Below are positions 54,001 through 64,000 of a stretch of 64,000 nt of DNA, in pieces. The DNA lies in assembly GCA_001630475.1 (NCBI GenBank), contig KV419399.1:642552-706551 (forward strand), read 5' to 3'. This DNA is from Sistotremastrum niveocremeum HHB9708. Taxonomy: Eukaryota > Basidiomycota > Agaricomycetes > Sistotremastrales > Sistotremastraceae. The notes under the pieces were generated by a model that was given only the letters and a program-made list of their open reading frames with translations, made no database searches and was not told the DNA's origin. How positions within the stretch are numbered: position 1 is the stretch's first letter; each line of letters starts with the position of its first letter. The translations under genes and the position numbers were made by a program.

Positions 54001-55714
54001 AGCATGATCATAATCCGGGCTGTATGCATCGACATAGAAGGTCATTGAACAGAGCTGATGAGTCAGGCGTAATATTAGATTCCTCTCACACCCCGTGACA
54101 TATTCCGTCTCTTTGGTGGCATCGCGAATTAGGTCGACCGCTTAGCGGACGATGTTTCAGGAACCCTCGGTGCCGACCAGGACAGACTTTCGAAGAGACC
54201 GAGAAAATAAAGCAATTAGGCTATGTCGATTAGAAGCCTTCTTGTTTGACAGTTCGTGGGTGAAACAAGACTATATCTTTAAGGGAGACCGTCGCTGTTG
54301 CCCGATGGGTCCCTGGTTCTAGTCAGATTGCGTAGTCCGCTCCTGTCGGTGCCCAATCCTCGGGGGCTTTAATCCGCTAGCTAGCAAGAAAAAAGGTGGC
54401 CTGCTACATCGCTTATCGCCAGATTCATCGACTTCAAAATCCTCGAAAGACAAGGGTAGAGAGACGGCTTATTGCATCAGTGTCAATGTGAAACAGGTAC
54501 ATCCCAGGCACCACGTCCATGGAGAAGCTTACAGAGTCAACTGAGTGGACCTGAGATAATAATCAGATTGGTCCTGCCGTAAATAGCGCCTCGTCAGCGA
54601 TCTTATGCCCGTTGCAGAGTTTTCAAGCGATCCTCTCGGCATCTAGGAATAACTACATTAAATATCTTGAAAATTCGTGAGGTGGAGCTGACAGAGGGAC
54701 CGCTCACGTTTCACAGCTTACTCCATGGAGAAGACAAGTCTAACGGAATAAATTGACAATTTTCCTTCATCTTCTTCCTCTTGTTCGTGCATACAGTCGG
54801 CATGTCCCGACTGAAAATTCGAAGTCGAGGAGCGACGCCATAAATCGAGGGCACGCACTCGAGAGAGAGATATCTCGATGTAGCCAAGCGCAGAAAAGGG
54901 ACGGAGAAAATCTATAAGCTTATCGCAGGCTTCGAATTCCAGAGCACGCGAAGAAATCGATTAACACTCGATTTGAATCGCGTTCCGGACGAGAGATAGG
55001 AGAGACAGTCGCCTTAAAATATTCAGGAGGGGTGAATTGAAGGGTATGACATGTACGCACCGATATGTATGATTCATTGTCTAGGTATAGCCCCCGTAGC
55101 AATGCGTGATTTTTCACCCGGCTCGGTGGGTCCATTTCTGAGCTCGGCTCCTCGCGAGTTGGGAGCGGACAATTCGTCGCGAGGCGTATTTTCAGGGTGT
55201 CTCAGATACTGTGCTCAGGAATATACGTCGGTGGGCATCTGTGAAAAAGTTCAGTGTACCAGAAAAACGCGCACCAAGAGACTGACAGCCCAAATATAAT
55301 AACGGACGAGCAACTGGATGGTATTGAGAGATTGCTTCAATCCCTCAGTTTCCTGAAGTTGAGATATACATGCCTTTGAGATACCCTGTGCGTTTTGCGC
55401 TCGAGGGAAACGAGGGCCAAGGGTGAGACAACGACTGGCATGAACGCGACGCCCACAGTCGCAAACAAACCATCACGTTTCGGGGATTTCGGGTATGCCA
55501 CCAGGCGTGTACTATCCGGCGTACTGTATGTGTATCGTCATAAGTTTACAACGGACACGCCTCAGCGTAGATATATGAGATATATTCCGCCAATACGTGT
55601 ACAGCGAGGTGACGATAGAATTTCTGTTTTCGATACTCATAGGGCATGTATGCTACAATATAATACAATATTATCGATTCTCAGAGGGCTGAGCCTAGAC
55701 AAAAAAAGATGGGT
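51051..55714. other. gene-poor region
   Basis: This is about 4.7 kb with no supported gene. Frames are short and stop-rich, with no domain and no paired splice sites. The left 1.1 kb may hold further exons of the weak plus-strand membrane protein. There are no obvious tandem arrays, TIRs or LTR-like ends. Such a gap is unusual here, where genes otherwise lie 0.2-1.5 kb apart. Confidence 0.4.
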
Positions 55715-57314
55715 TCAATAAACCACACTGATACGTGTCACAGTTACTCCCGTTGGATGTTTAGGCAGTCCTCGCTCGCTTCCTGGCTTTACATTCGGGA
55801 GCGGTGTCAGATTATCTGACTCATGGGTTGCTGCATCATATGTCGTGGGCAAGTTCAACAGCATACGATTCGCCAAGATGGAGATTATCGCAAACACGGG
55901 ACCGGTCATAATATCGATTACGCTCTCCTACAGCAGGTTAAGTTTCGATGCAACTGGTGGTTCAATCAAAGACTCACGGAGGCATACCGGAAGACGAAAG
56001 TCATCATCGTGAAGAGCACAAGAACACTGGCACGAGAGTCAGATAAATGATTCAAGGTACCATGCGGAAACGAACCAAATGTAATACGTGAATGAATCAT
56101 AGAAGAGGATCCCAATTAGTTTGGCTCCAACGGTAGGATTTTGGTCATGTCTGAGTATTTTGAGTTTCTTCCATTTGCTCAGTGCCTTGTACGCCATGAA
56201 GCCGAAAACAACTGTTTCGAATATCAATATCGGGATCCTCAATGTTTCAGTCAATACAAGACCGGATTGACATGCATGAAGGAAAAGCCTACCAGTATGC
56301 CCAGAGGAAATTGAGTCTTGAGGTCACGTCGCAAAGATAGATTCCAGGGACGGGTTGGTTAGTCCCTGCAAGTATGTCAGAATAACCAAACCACGAGGAG
56401 ATAAAGCATACCGTAAGACACTTTTGCTTGTTTGATCACTGTCGCCGTTGCAGCGGTCGAAGTGCACAGAAGGAGAAACGACAGGAACATCAAGACCCGT
56501 CGATCTCGTTCGTATATCGCGTAGATCCGATAGGTAAGGACCATTTGGACGATGAATATCTCGGACGTTTCTGATGTTCCTCTATGAGAAAAGGTTTGCC
56601 GAAGTGGTATGAAAACGCTCACGCGTCCCGATGACCCAATTGGAAACCCAGTATTCACCTAAGCCTCAGTCAGACAGCGATGTTCAGTATAAATTACGCA
56701 AACTTACATCTACAAATTCATCGTCTTGTCAGGGGTCAATTCCTTTTGATATAACGAGGAAAATGAATACAACTTGGTTCAATAGGTCAGCACTTGCTAT
56801 ATTGTAGATCAAATACGCAAGACCGTGACGTACTTTCAAGGACGGGCGAGGGAGAGATTGCACTGAACAAAGTTGAGAGTGATTGAGCCTGGACCAAGAC
56901 TCTGTACATATGATGCCCGACATACCGGCGACATTGAATATCTCCGCAACGATTGTAAGGTATCGGCTCTGAGTTCGTTGTGAGTATATGACTGAGCTGA
57001 CGGACAAGTACATACAGCGAAGTAGAAAATCTTCGGGATGCTGAGCTTTTTCACCTACAGAGTGTTATCGATACTGAAGATTCAATCCCGTACCAAAAAA
57101 TTGAATTTACCCAGAAGTACTTCACTTCACGATCGAAGGTCAGCATCCAGTCGTACAGGAGGACCGTAAGCGCAGCCGCTGAATTTCATGGTTCAAACAC
57201 ATCGTACTTGTACAGAGGACGGAGGGATGGTTTACCTCTCGTCTGCTTCCCGATATTATAGTGCTCATATGCATTGATGAACTCCTTAATCAAGCCGCCA
57301 ATCGTAACAGACAT
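55715..57314 (-). CDS. DUF6533-type multi-pass membrane protein, copy E
   Basis: Same subtype as copies C and D. It starts at ATG 57314 (MSVTIGGLIKEFINAYEHYN), then IGKQTR and an intron, then AALTVLLYDWMLTFDREVKY and FW. The next exons are VKKLSIPKIFYFA and SRYLTIVAEIFNVAG. Later: MVLTYRIYAIYERDRRVLMF, LLLCTSTAATATVIKQAKV, TNQPVPGIYLCDVTSRLNFL, RIPILIFETVVFGFMAYKAL and LIGILFYDSFTYYIW. The final exon carries GPVFAIISILANRMLLNLPT and a polar tail ending RISVVY, stop at 55715-55717. Introns match copies C and D. It is 13 kb or more from either relative and on the opposite strand from D, so this subtype spread by dispersed rather than simple tandem duplication. Function unknown. Confidence 0.78.
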
Positions 57315-57685
57315 AGTAACGGACTCAAAAGTCAGAGGGAACACAGAAGCCGAGATAGGGTACGCGATGGACCCTCTACTTTATACCCGAGCCCTGCACA
57401 CACGGATCCTGTCGATCTCTAAGGCTGTACATCAGGTCATTCTCGGTCGTCCTTGAGTGATGGACAGCTCTAAAGTAGCAAACTTGAAGATGGATGTGGG
57501 CTCCAAATCGAGTTACGTGAGCCATGAAACTTGGACCGGCATCATCAATCGTGATCGTACCGCATGTAATTAATACGAGGTCGCCCGGACTCTACCGGTG
57601 ACGAGGAGGATCAGTTTCATCTCGAGAAGCCATCCAGACTGAGTATGCCGGCGGGTCGAAATGCTAGATACATGGATGGTACTCT

Positions 57686-58114
57686 TCATTCGATTTTTTC
57701 AGCGAGGCTCACTTTCAAGCAAACGAGTTCGGGGCTTGAGTCATAATTCCAAGTGAATTCTGATGTCGAAGTCAGATCGAGTGATGGCCTGCCATGATGG
57801 AAGGCATATGTTGATGGATTGATGCCATCGAATTCTGCAACATAGCCCACCGGATATTGCCGGAATATACTCCAGAAAATCGTAGAGGGCCTCTGCTCAT
57901 CGCAGTACCAGTAAATTGTATTCAGTCTCATCAGAAAGGGGTATTCTATTGCAATGTAGACATCCTCAGCTTCCAGAACACTAGGACGGTATAGATGGTG
58001 GCGAGTTCGGTTAATTTCGGCATCCAAAGAAAAATGTAACCGTTTAGGCTTCCCCGTGCGACTAATTTGCAGCTGATCCTGCCCCCAAACTGAGACCGGA
58101 GGTTTCAATAGCAT
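57686..58114 (-). CDS. hypothetical protein, 142 residues
   Basis: This is a single open frame from ATG 58114 (MLLKPPVSVWGQDQLQISRT) to 57686 with protein-like composition: mixed beta-type segments (HHLYRPSVLEAEDVYIAIEY), aromatic-rich patches (NTIYWYCDEQ, TIFWSIFRQYPVGYVAEFDG) and no membrane helix. I do not recognise a family. It may be an exon of a larger gene, because a GTGACC acceptor-free flank precedes it. The flanks 57315-57685 and 58115-58807 hold no other supported gene. Confidence 0.35.
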   Translation of the reverse strand: MLLKPPVSVWGQDQLQISRTGKPKRLHFSLDAEINRTRHHLYRPSVLEAEDVYIAIEYPFLMRLNTIYWYCDEQRPSTIFWSIFRQYPVGYVAEFDGINPSTYAFHHGRPSLDLTSTSEFTWNYDSSPELVCLKVSLAEKIE

Positions 58115-58807
58115 TCCGGGATTGTATCAGCGGATATTTAGTCATACTGTATGGCAGCTACGACAAAATTGGGCTCTTCGGGGCCCGAACAAGCGCTTCC
58201 TGGCAGATGCGTGACCTCCAGGAGAGGCTATATAGACAAAAAGATTAAGGAAGAAAGTCTGTCCTTATGCCCAGGACGATCTCGAAATAGGGATTGATAG
58301 ACGACGACTGGGGATCGAGCAGCACTTTGGGGTATTGGGACATAAGAGTTTGCAGCCAGCAGGATTCATGGAAGAGGCTTATTTGAAATATACAGATACT
58401 GACGCATGTGAGAGGCACGCAACATCTTCTCCGGTGATACAGTGGATTTTTGGGGAAATGCATGAGAAACTGTGCCGCACTGAGCGGTTTCCGGCTCTGA
58501 TTTCAGGGAATCAAGAACTCATTAAAACCAGTGAAACTCAAATTGAGACAAAGGCACCTTTTTCACGCTGGATGAATATATGATGCAGCTGTGACCCGAG
58601 TGCGATAGAATGACTGTAGTGCGCAAGCAGATTCAGAGAGAGAATATTTGCATCTGTTTGCACAGTCGGTCTCGCCACACTGCCGAGATGCCGACCCAGA
58701 CTCTCGTGGCCGGATTCGCTTTGGCAATATACTAGGATGAAGCAGGAACGGATGCTCTACGGCCTTCATTTCGTTTCTTGCATTCCGAGACATCTTTATA
58801 AGCCTGG

Positions 58808-60569
58808 ATGATGCTCAAAATATTGCTGATGGCTTCGCTGGTTGTGTATCTCCTGCTAGTCCGACTGCTGCGTTACAGACGACTTCGGGAGCTTGAACGA
58901 AGATACCAAGCTGACACGAAGCTTACCCCTATTGAGGCGCAGAGGATTGCCCAGGTCGCTATCCAGTATGAAACTCCTTTTACGCTGGAACTTGGGGTCC
59001 AGTCAGCCCTGTTCAAGACATATGGCATCGTAAGTCATCCTACTCGAGTTCATATCTCGTCTCACCTGACGTTTGACGATCATATCATATGATCAGCCTT
59101 CCATTGCCAAGCTTCTTCTTTCCACGAATCAGATGTCCTCGTTGGGGAACCTAGGGCGGAGAACAGCTGATGTGAGCAGTGACTAGTTGGGTTTTTTCGA
59201 ATTGATACGGCTGACAGATGAACCGTAAAGACTACGGCAATTATTGGAACTTTCTTGTGTGCTCCTCTCGACGGTTACGTTAAACACGCCACGAATGATG
59301 GCGAGGGTGACCCGCGTGCAGCTATCGCTATCGCTCGTCTGAATTGGATTCATGGTCACTACAACATCGTTAGTCTCCAAACATATCATCCATCTCATAT
59401 TGTCTGACACGTTCTAGTCTAATGACGACTATCTTTATACCTTATCGCTATTCATATTTGAGGCCATTGTGAGCAAGATATCTCGGAGCCTCGCAACTTT
59501 ACCTGAGCCTGTCAATTCAGCGCTGGACTGAACGATATGAATGGAGACCACTGAGCGGTATCGAGAAACTGGTTCGATACCTTGTCTTTGGAGCCTGCCC
59601 CGATCCTGATAGTTTGACTGTCGTAGGCTGTGTTCGAGACGTGGGTTGAAGTGGGGAAACGAATGGGAATTGAAGATATTCCGGTGTCCTATCATGAATT
59701 CTACGACTGGGCGCACGTACGTGCTAACCATCCTCTGGATATCTTTCCTGAACGCTTCAACAGAACTACGAGGAGATGAACATGGTTCCAAGCGAAGATA
59801 GCCATGTCCTAGGCAATACCACCCTCGACCTTCTGTTGCACGGATTCCCGGAAACCCTCGGCATAAGGTCTTTCCTAAAGAGAGTTTACATTTGCTTACT
59901 GGACGAGCGCTTACGGATCGCCCTAAAGTGAGTCTATGTCACTCCGGTCCTAATCAAGAATTCTGATCAACCTCATAAAGATTTCCTGTGCAGCCCAGCT
60001 GGCTCAAATCACTAGTGCAGACTGTGCTTCATGCGCGAGCCGCCTTCGTTCGACATGGCTGTCTTCCTCGATGGCGACCGAGCCTTCATGTCCCCATCGA
60101 CGTCCCCCCAACCCTCCCGGGAAAGACGCCTCGTATCCCTTTTCTCCAGTGAGCGTCACTCGTAAGGCTTGAGTTACTGATTACTAATTGCAATACTGTC
60201 TGAACAGCCGAGAAGCACACCCTTGGTATTATCCAGAACCGCGTGGGTTAGAGTATCTGTCCGAGCAAGTGAAGTTGAAGCTAGGAGCGGAGCCTTCTCT
60301 GTATCCTGGGCCCACATGGAAGAGTCAGGGTTATCGTCTGGAGGAGATTGTAAGTCTTGGATTATATGTCGTGAAATGGAGTTAACTTTTGCCTGCTCTT
60401 TTCAAAGGGACCGGTCCGGTATGAAAATGGTGAGTCGGATGCCCTACTTCTTTCATGGTCTCTTACATTGTCTACAGAAGGGCACGAGGAGGTTATGAAA
60501 GAAGCTGAGAGAATTCTAGGAAGACCAATCGTCGGTAGATGGTCCTTGAAAGCTCGTTGTCCTTTTTGA
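58808..60569 (+). CDS. MpaB-like (DUF2236) ER-bound oxygenase family protein
   Basis: This family includes MpaB of mycophenolic acid biosynthesis and rubber/latex oxygenases, which bind haem and cleave C=C bonds. It starts at ATG 58808 or 58811. A TM anchor at residues 2-19 (LKILLMASLVVYLLLVRLL) has a basic flank (RYRRLRELERRY), as expected for ER anchoring. Further segments are FTLELGVQSALFKTYGI, ARLNWIHGHYNISNDDYLYT (the conserved H-x-x-Y block), LSLFIFEAIRWTERYEWRPL, WVEVGKRMGIEDIPVSYHEF, NYEEMNMVPSE, a helical C-terminal half, and an end at GRWSLKARCPF (TGA 60567-60569). About nine introns, including two of about 43-50 nt. The substrate is unknown. The small ABM monooxygenase gene follows in the same direction 262 bases downstream. 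Confidence 0.85.
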
Positions 60570-60831
60570 AAGTCCGAGATCTTGGACAGGCCAAATGTCC
60601 CAAATACTGGTCATGGCTTTTGAGATAATTTAAATGCAACTTTGCACGGCAGTCTTATAAATTTTGGTCGAAGGCCGACTTCGGAGATTAGATCCGAAAT
60701 CGCCGATTGACGCCATCGACTCGCGTCGATTATCGCTAACCTGTTATATCTGCATCGCCGACGCTCTCTCTCGATCTAAGCACTCTCATAAACCCCCAGC
60801 TAGCCTAATTTTACTGTGACATCCCTTGAAA
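60570..60831. promoter_or_regulatory. short intergenic region upstream of the ABM gene
   Basis: These 262 bases lie between the MpaB-like stop and the ABM-domain start. AT-rich on the left, with a CT-rich run (CGACGCTCTCTCTCGATC) about 70 bases before the ATG. Confidence 0.4.
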
Positions 60832-61340
60832 ATGAGCTCAGACCCCAGCAAGATCACTGACGGCCACATCATCCTGGTCGCAACTGTACGCGTCATCTAC
60901 GAACTTAACTTCGCATTCATGAACTGATCCTGTCTCGTTTCTGCTTTCCCATCATTATGTAGCTCGACGCGGTCCCGGGACAGGAAACTGAGCTTGCGAA
61001 CCTGCTCAAAGCGGTCGTTGCTGTAGCCACATCTGACCAGGAGCCTGGATGTCTCACCTACCGAGTCGTTCAATACGAGACGAAGTTTGTGGTCTTTGAA
61101 GAGTGCGTAACGATATTTTGGGTCTCCCGATCCCTTGACGCTGTGTCGATAGATATGTTGACACTGCGGCCGTGAAGCAACACTTTGTTTCCGATGCTTT
61201 CAAGGCCTTTGCGGCGTCTCACCCTACTACTTTGGTTGGAGTACGCATGCCAATCTCGTTTCCAGATAATTATTGCTGATCGAATTTGATGTTAGGGAAA
61301 GCCAGGCTTTGGGTTCTACAAGGAGTTGACGCCCGCTTAG
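60832..61340 (+). CDS. antibiotic biosynthesis monooxygenase (ABM) domain protein
   Basis: Four exons (60832-60885, 60963-61102, 61153-61240, 61296-61340) give 108 residues, a complete single ABM (dimeric alpha/beta-barrel) domain. Landmarks: HIILVATLDAVPGQETELAN (first strand and helix), EPGCLTYRVVQYETKFVVFE (the E-P-G-C-x-x-Y motif), EYVDTAAVKQHFVSDAFKAF (helix with the conserved Y-x-D-x-x-A-x-x-x-H) and a C-terminal KPGFGFYKELTPA. No signal peptide. ABM proteins are cofactor-free monooxygenases or small quinone/heme-handling enzymes; the substrate here is not known. Head-to-tail with the MpaB-like gene, so a shared metabolic task is possible but unproven. Confidence 0.9.
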
Positions 61341-62536
61341 ATTATTTCTGATACGCAAATGAGATGTACCCAGAAGTGAAGACAATACAACAATCTCAAA
61401 TGATAATCATGACACCAGACCGACTCTTCTCTTAAGCCAGTGATAATGAACCCAGCCTCATCGAGCAAAGCGTATTGGAAAGGGTCAAGTACGCCAATTG
61501 CTACCGATAGCTGGTGGATTATCCTCCGGCTTGGGTCGTAGCCACAAAATCCGATTGACGGGAGAAGCATTGTGAACGAGACATCTCAGCTTATGGAACA
61601 GTCCAATGTAAGGACTCAAACGCAGTGCGGGCCATTACTGCTGATGCACGAGACTGTAAGGAGACACCGAGAAGTGTTCATATAGCCGCCCACCCCCTTG
61701 CAAGAGGGCGTCCAGTCCAGCAACATGAGAAGGCGAATGCGAGAAAATGCCCTCTAAAATATGTGAATTCGTATATGTTCATTTCCCTGTCTCTCTCAAC
61801 TCGGTACTGCTTGCGGCGAAGCCGAAAGCCGCCGAAATTGATCCCGACTTCGGGCACAGCACACCTATAGCGTTGCGGATATTTGACTCCGTTGGATTGA
61901 CCTTTGAACTGACCATTATTGGCTAGAAAAGCTGACCGCCATGGACTCATCGTTGCACTGTCCATATTTCTGTGCCCATTGAGAGATATCTGCCTTGCTT
62001 ATCATCTAATCCGAGTTATCTGCCGGACACGAGGCATTTAAAGGGTCTTGACTATATGGGGTTTTCGAGATCATGCTATCTTTACATATATTCCCTTGCA
62101 CCACGGGTAAGAGCAAGAGGCGGTGACTGTCCTGCCTCTCGTCGACTCCTCCGCCCCAATAATACAGCGCTGTCGTTTCAAAGGACTGCATCACTGGAAA
62201 GAATGACCGATGGCGTGCCATCAGTCATCAGCCAAGCTATACAACCTGGGTATGTGTGCGATCGGGTGCAAGGTCCAGCTCAGACTAATGTCGCTGATGG
62301 TAAGTTTACTCCTTACCGCAGCACCGACTCTCGAACGCTGAGATCACTCGTAGTCTTGAATATAGACTATCCAGGACGTAACCATCTCCGTATAGGATTG
62401 CTGGATCACAGACGTAGCTCAGTGAAGACTCTCAATCCTGCGCGCAAGACAGCGATCGCTGCATCATTGGAGACGAAGACTTTGATACATTAGCGCTGCG
62501 GTTGTCTCGAGCGTCTAGCATCGCCACATCACATCC
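61341..62536. other. unresolved region
   Basis: Open frames on plus near 61,972-62,493 include MTDGVPSVISQAIQPG (ATG about 62,201) bounded by plausible splice signals, but no gene could be assembled and no family recognised. The left part (61,341-61,960) shows nothing supported. Confidence 0.3.
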
Positions 62537-63061
62537 TTGGCTGCCGATATCGTTGATTCGCCCCGATGCTTTGTCTGTCAACTCTTCGCGGGAGCTTGCG
62601 GTGAACTGAGATGGTTGTGCAAAGACACATCGTCATGTGAGGTCATGCTAAAGGACCACCAAAATATCAGTCTCAATTGTTCATCGCTCATCAACCTCTT
62701 GATCCAGTCGACAACGCCGCTGCTTGGCAATATCTTCCGACTCGCGCTCATTCACGTTGTGACGGCGTTTGCAGTATTGGTCTTCGATGTTGGCGTGATC
62801 CATGGCGGACTTCATCAGGAGTGGCGTCCTCGGCTTGTTGGGATCAATGACTCCCAAGAGTCAAAGTCTGCTATCTCAGTTCTTGCAAAATCGCTTCGGC
62901 GCATCGGAGAAGCATTCCCTGTCACCATCGCTGGTGATAGCGTAGAGATCGATGGTGCTTTTGATGAGAATTATCACGGGAAATTTCGATGTGAACGCCC
63001 AGAATGCTGATGGTTTCCGAAGGACGCTAGTCGAAGCATTAGCCAAGGACCTAGCATGATC
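62537..63061 (+). CDS. uncharacterised protein or decayed gene, weak
   Basis: A plus-strand frame at 62537-63010 includes a hydrophobic helix (LGNIFRLALIHVVTAFAVLV) and a helical stretch SAISVLAKSLRRIGEAFPVT. It ends near RCERPEC. At 62,980 another frame takes up a protein-like end (DVNAQNADGFRRTLVEALAK, then DLA and TGA), so there is either a small intron or a frameshift there. No domain recognised. Upstream exons may lie in the previous kilobase. Confidence 0.25.
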
Positions 63062-63350
63062 GAGACCTTTCTCATCTTGGACATTGCCCTAGAATTTTGC
63101 TATCGAGTATAACTGCTGTATGCATTTGAATGACTGTATAGCTTCACTCGACTGCGATCTGTGAAAGCAAAACGACCTGGAATATTCTCCATCAGTAACG
63201 CCACAAACAGACATAATGAATAGCAAAGCCTGACAAACCTTTGACGTCTCCTAAAAGGCGCTCTCCGTATTCCGCAAGTCCCCTCCGAAGCACTTTTCTC
63301 CCAGCGAGACCATCCTTTGCAGCCTTTCACTCGTTATCTTTTCACTCGTT

Positions 63351-64000
63351 ATGAACACCAATGGAAGACAGATTCGTCCCAGGGGCAGTGCCCAAGGACC
63401 ATATAGCCCGGGCAGAGCGCAAGCAGGTGAGCGTCTTGTCGTCGGCGCGACACACCCAGGAGGGAGGTTGACGAAAAGCGCGCGTATGTAGCTCAGAATG
63501 AGACAGCGGCGCTCATGGAGGGCGAGGCCATAGCGAGCGGTGCTATAGCAGGTCTTCGTCCCTCGGAGCAAGCAGGAATGGTCCAAGATGCGGCCGAATA
63601 TGTCGAGAGGACAGATCCTTTGGATTATGAGAACCGAGCACGAGGCGAGCTTCATATTCTGGGATACATGTCCTCGCGACTTATAATCTGCATTAGGCTT
63701 GAGACGAAGGTCTAGCATCAGCCAAGGTGCATTTGAGATGCCGAACGCTGAGACCGGAAAAGGTGGCATTGAGATTAAAGCATTACTGATCAATTACTGA
63801 TGCACCAGAAGGCAATGTGACCTCAAATATGACCGCTGAGATAGGTGGCACAGTCTTGAGGGCTGGAAGTGGCTCCGTTCGACGCGCTGGTCAAGTCAAG
63901 CAATCGCGCCACGGAAGACGGGTCGTTATGGAAGGCACAGCCTCTCCCATAGTCGTGAGGGGGCAAGTGACAAGCGGACACGAAATCAGTGGTAGGAAAC
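63351..64000 (+). CDS. uncharacterised protein, 5' part (runs off window)
   Basis: ATG 63351 opens MNTNGRQIRPRGSAQGPYSP; a donor at 63427 and acceptor at 63490-63491 join GRAQA to QNETAALMEGEAIASGAIAG in frame, then LRPSEQAGMVQDAAEYVERT. A later stretch near 63,814-64,000 (GGTVLRAGSGSVRRAGQVKQ) has the same Gly/Ala/Gln/Arg-rich style and may be a further exon. Low complexity, no signal peptide, no recognised family. The end lies outside the window. Confidence 0.35.

Noticed and set aside
58808-61340. Full biosynthetic gene cluster around the MpaB-like and ABM genes
   Set aside because: No backbone synthase, P450, transporter or pathway regulator lies nearby; two adjacent oxygenases are not enough.

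Overview
The window reads as nuclear DNA of a filamentous basidiomycete, most likely an Agaricomycete. Genes are dense and on both strands. They are broken by many short introns (about 43-70 nt, GT..AG). The families present (F-box proteins with degenerate leucine-rich tails, DUF6533-type membrane proteins, a Mup1-like permease, a MATA-type HMG-box factor) are those expanded in or typical of mushroom-forming fungi. No rRNA, tRNA, CRISPR array or bacterial-style operon was found.

Layout. 1-8.5 kb: the end of one F-box/LRR-type gene, two divergent paralogues of a small coiled-coil protein (minus strand), and two more F-box genes in tandem (plus strand). 8.9-13.3 kb: cytosolic/mitochondrial-type arginyl-tRNA synthetase (minus) and a divergent two-TM protein of unknown function. 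13.7-19.0 kb: two tandem copies of an unusual protein that joins an F-box, a casein-kinase-1-like kinase domain without the catalytic Asp, and a C-terminal array of LPxP...E..FF repeats. 19.1-25.3 kb: a Vps68/TMEM50-type protein, a gene relic, and two tandem DUF6533-type seven-TM genes. 25.6-30.8 kb: a methionine/LAT-type amino acid permease and another DUF6533 gene. 32.2-37.7 kb: two tandem metacaspases, each with a long Pro/Ser-rich segment between the p20 and p10 parts. 37.9-39.3 kb: Lunapark. 40.8-45.1 kb: another DUF6533 gene followed by two terminal-inverted-repeat elements with TA target duplications. 47.5-49.9 kb: an HMG-box regulator. 50-55.7 kb: gene-poor. 55.7-61.3 kb: a fifth DUF6533 gene, an orphan ORF, an MpaB/DUF2236-type oxygenase and a small ABM-domain monooxygenase. 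The last 2.7 kb is poorly resolved.

The housekeeping genes (arginyl-tRNA synthetase, Vps68, Lunapark, permease) sit between lineage-specific families that have duplicated locally: three F-box/LRR genes, two coiled-coil paralogues, two F-box pseudokinases, five DUF6533 genes and two metacaspases. The most unusual content is the F-box/pseudokinase/LPxP pair, followed by the interrupted metacaspases and the 18-nt microexon shared by the coiled-coil pair. Exon boundaries were worked out by eye from splice signals, frame and comparison of paralogues, so gene spans are firmer than individual introns.
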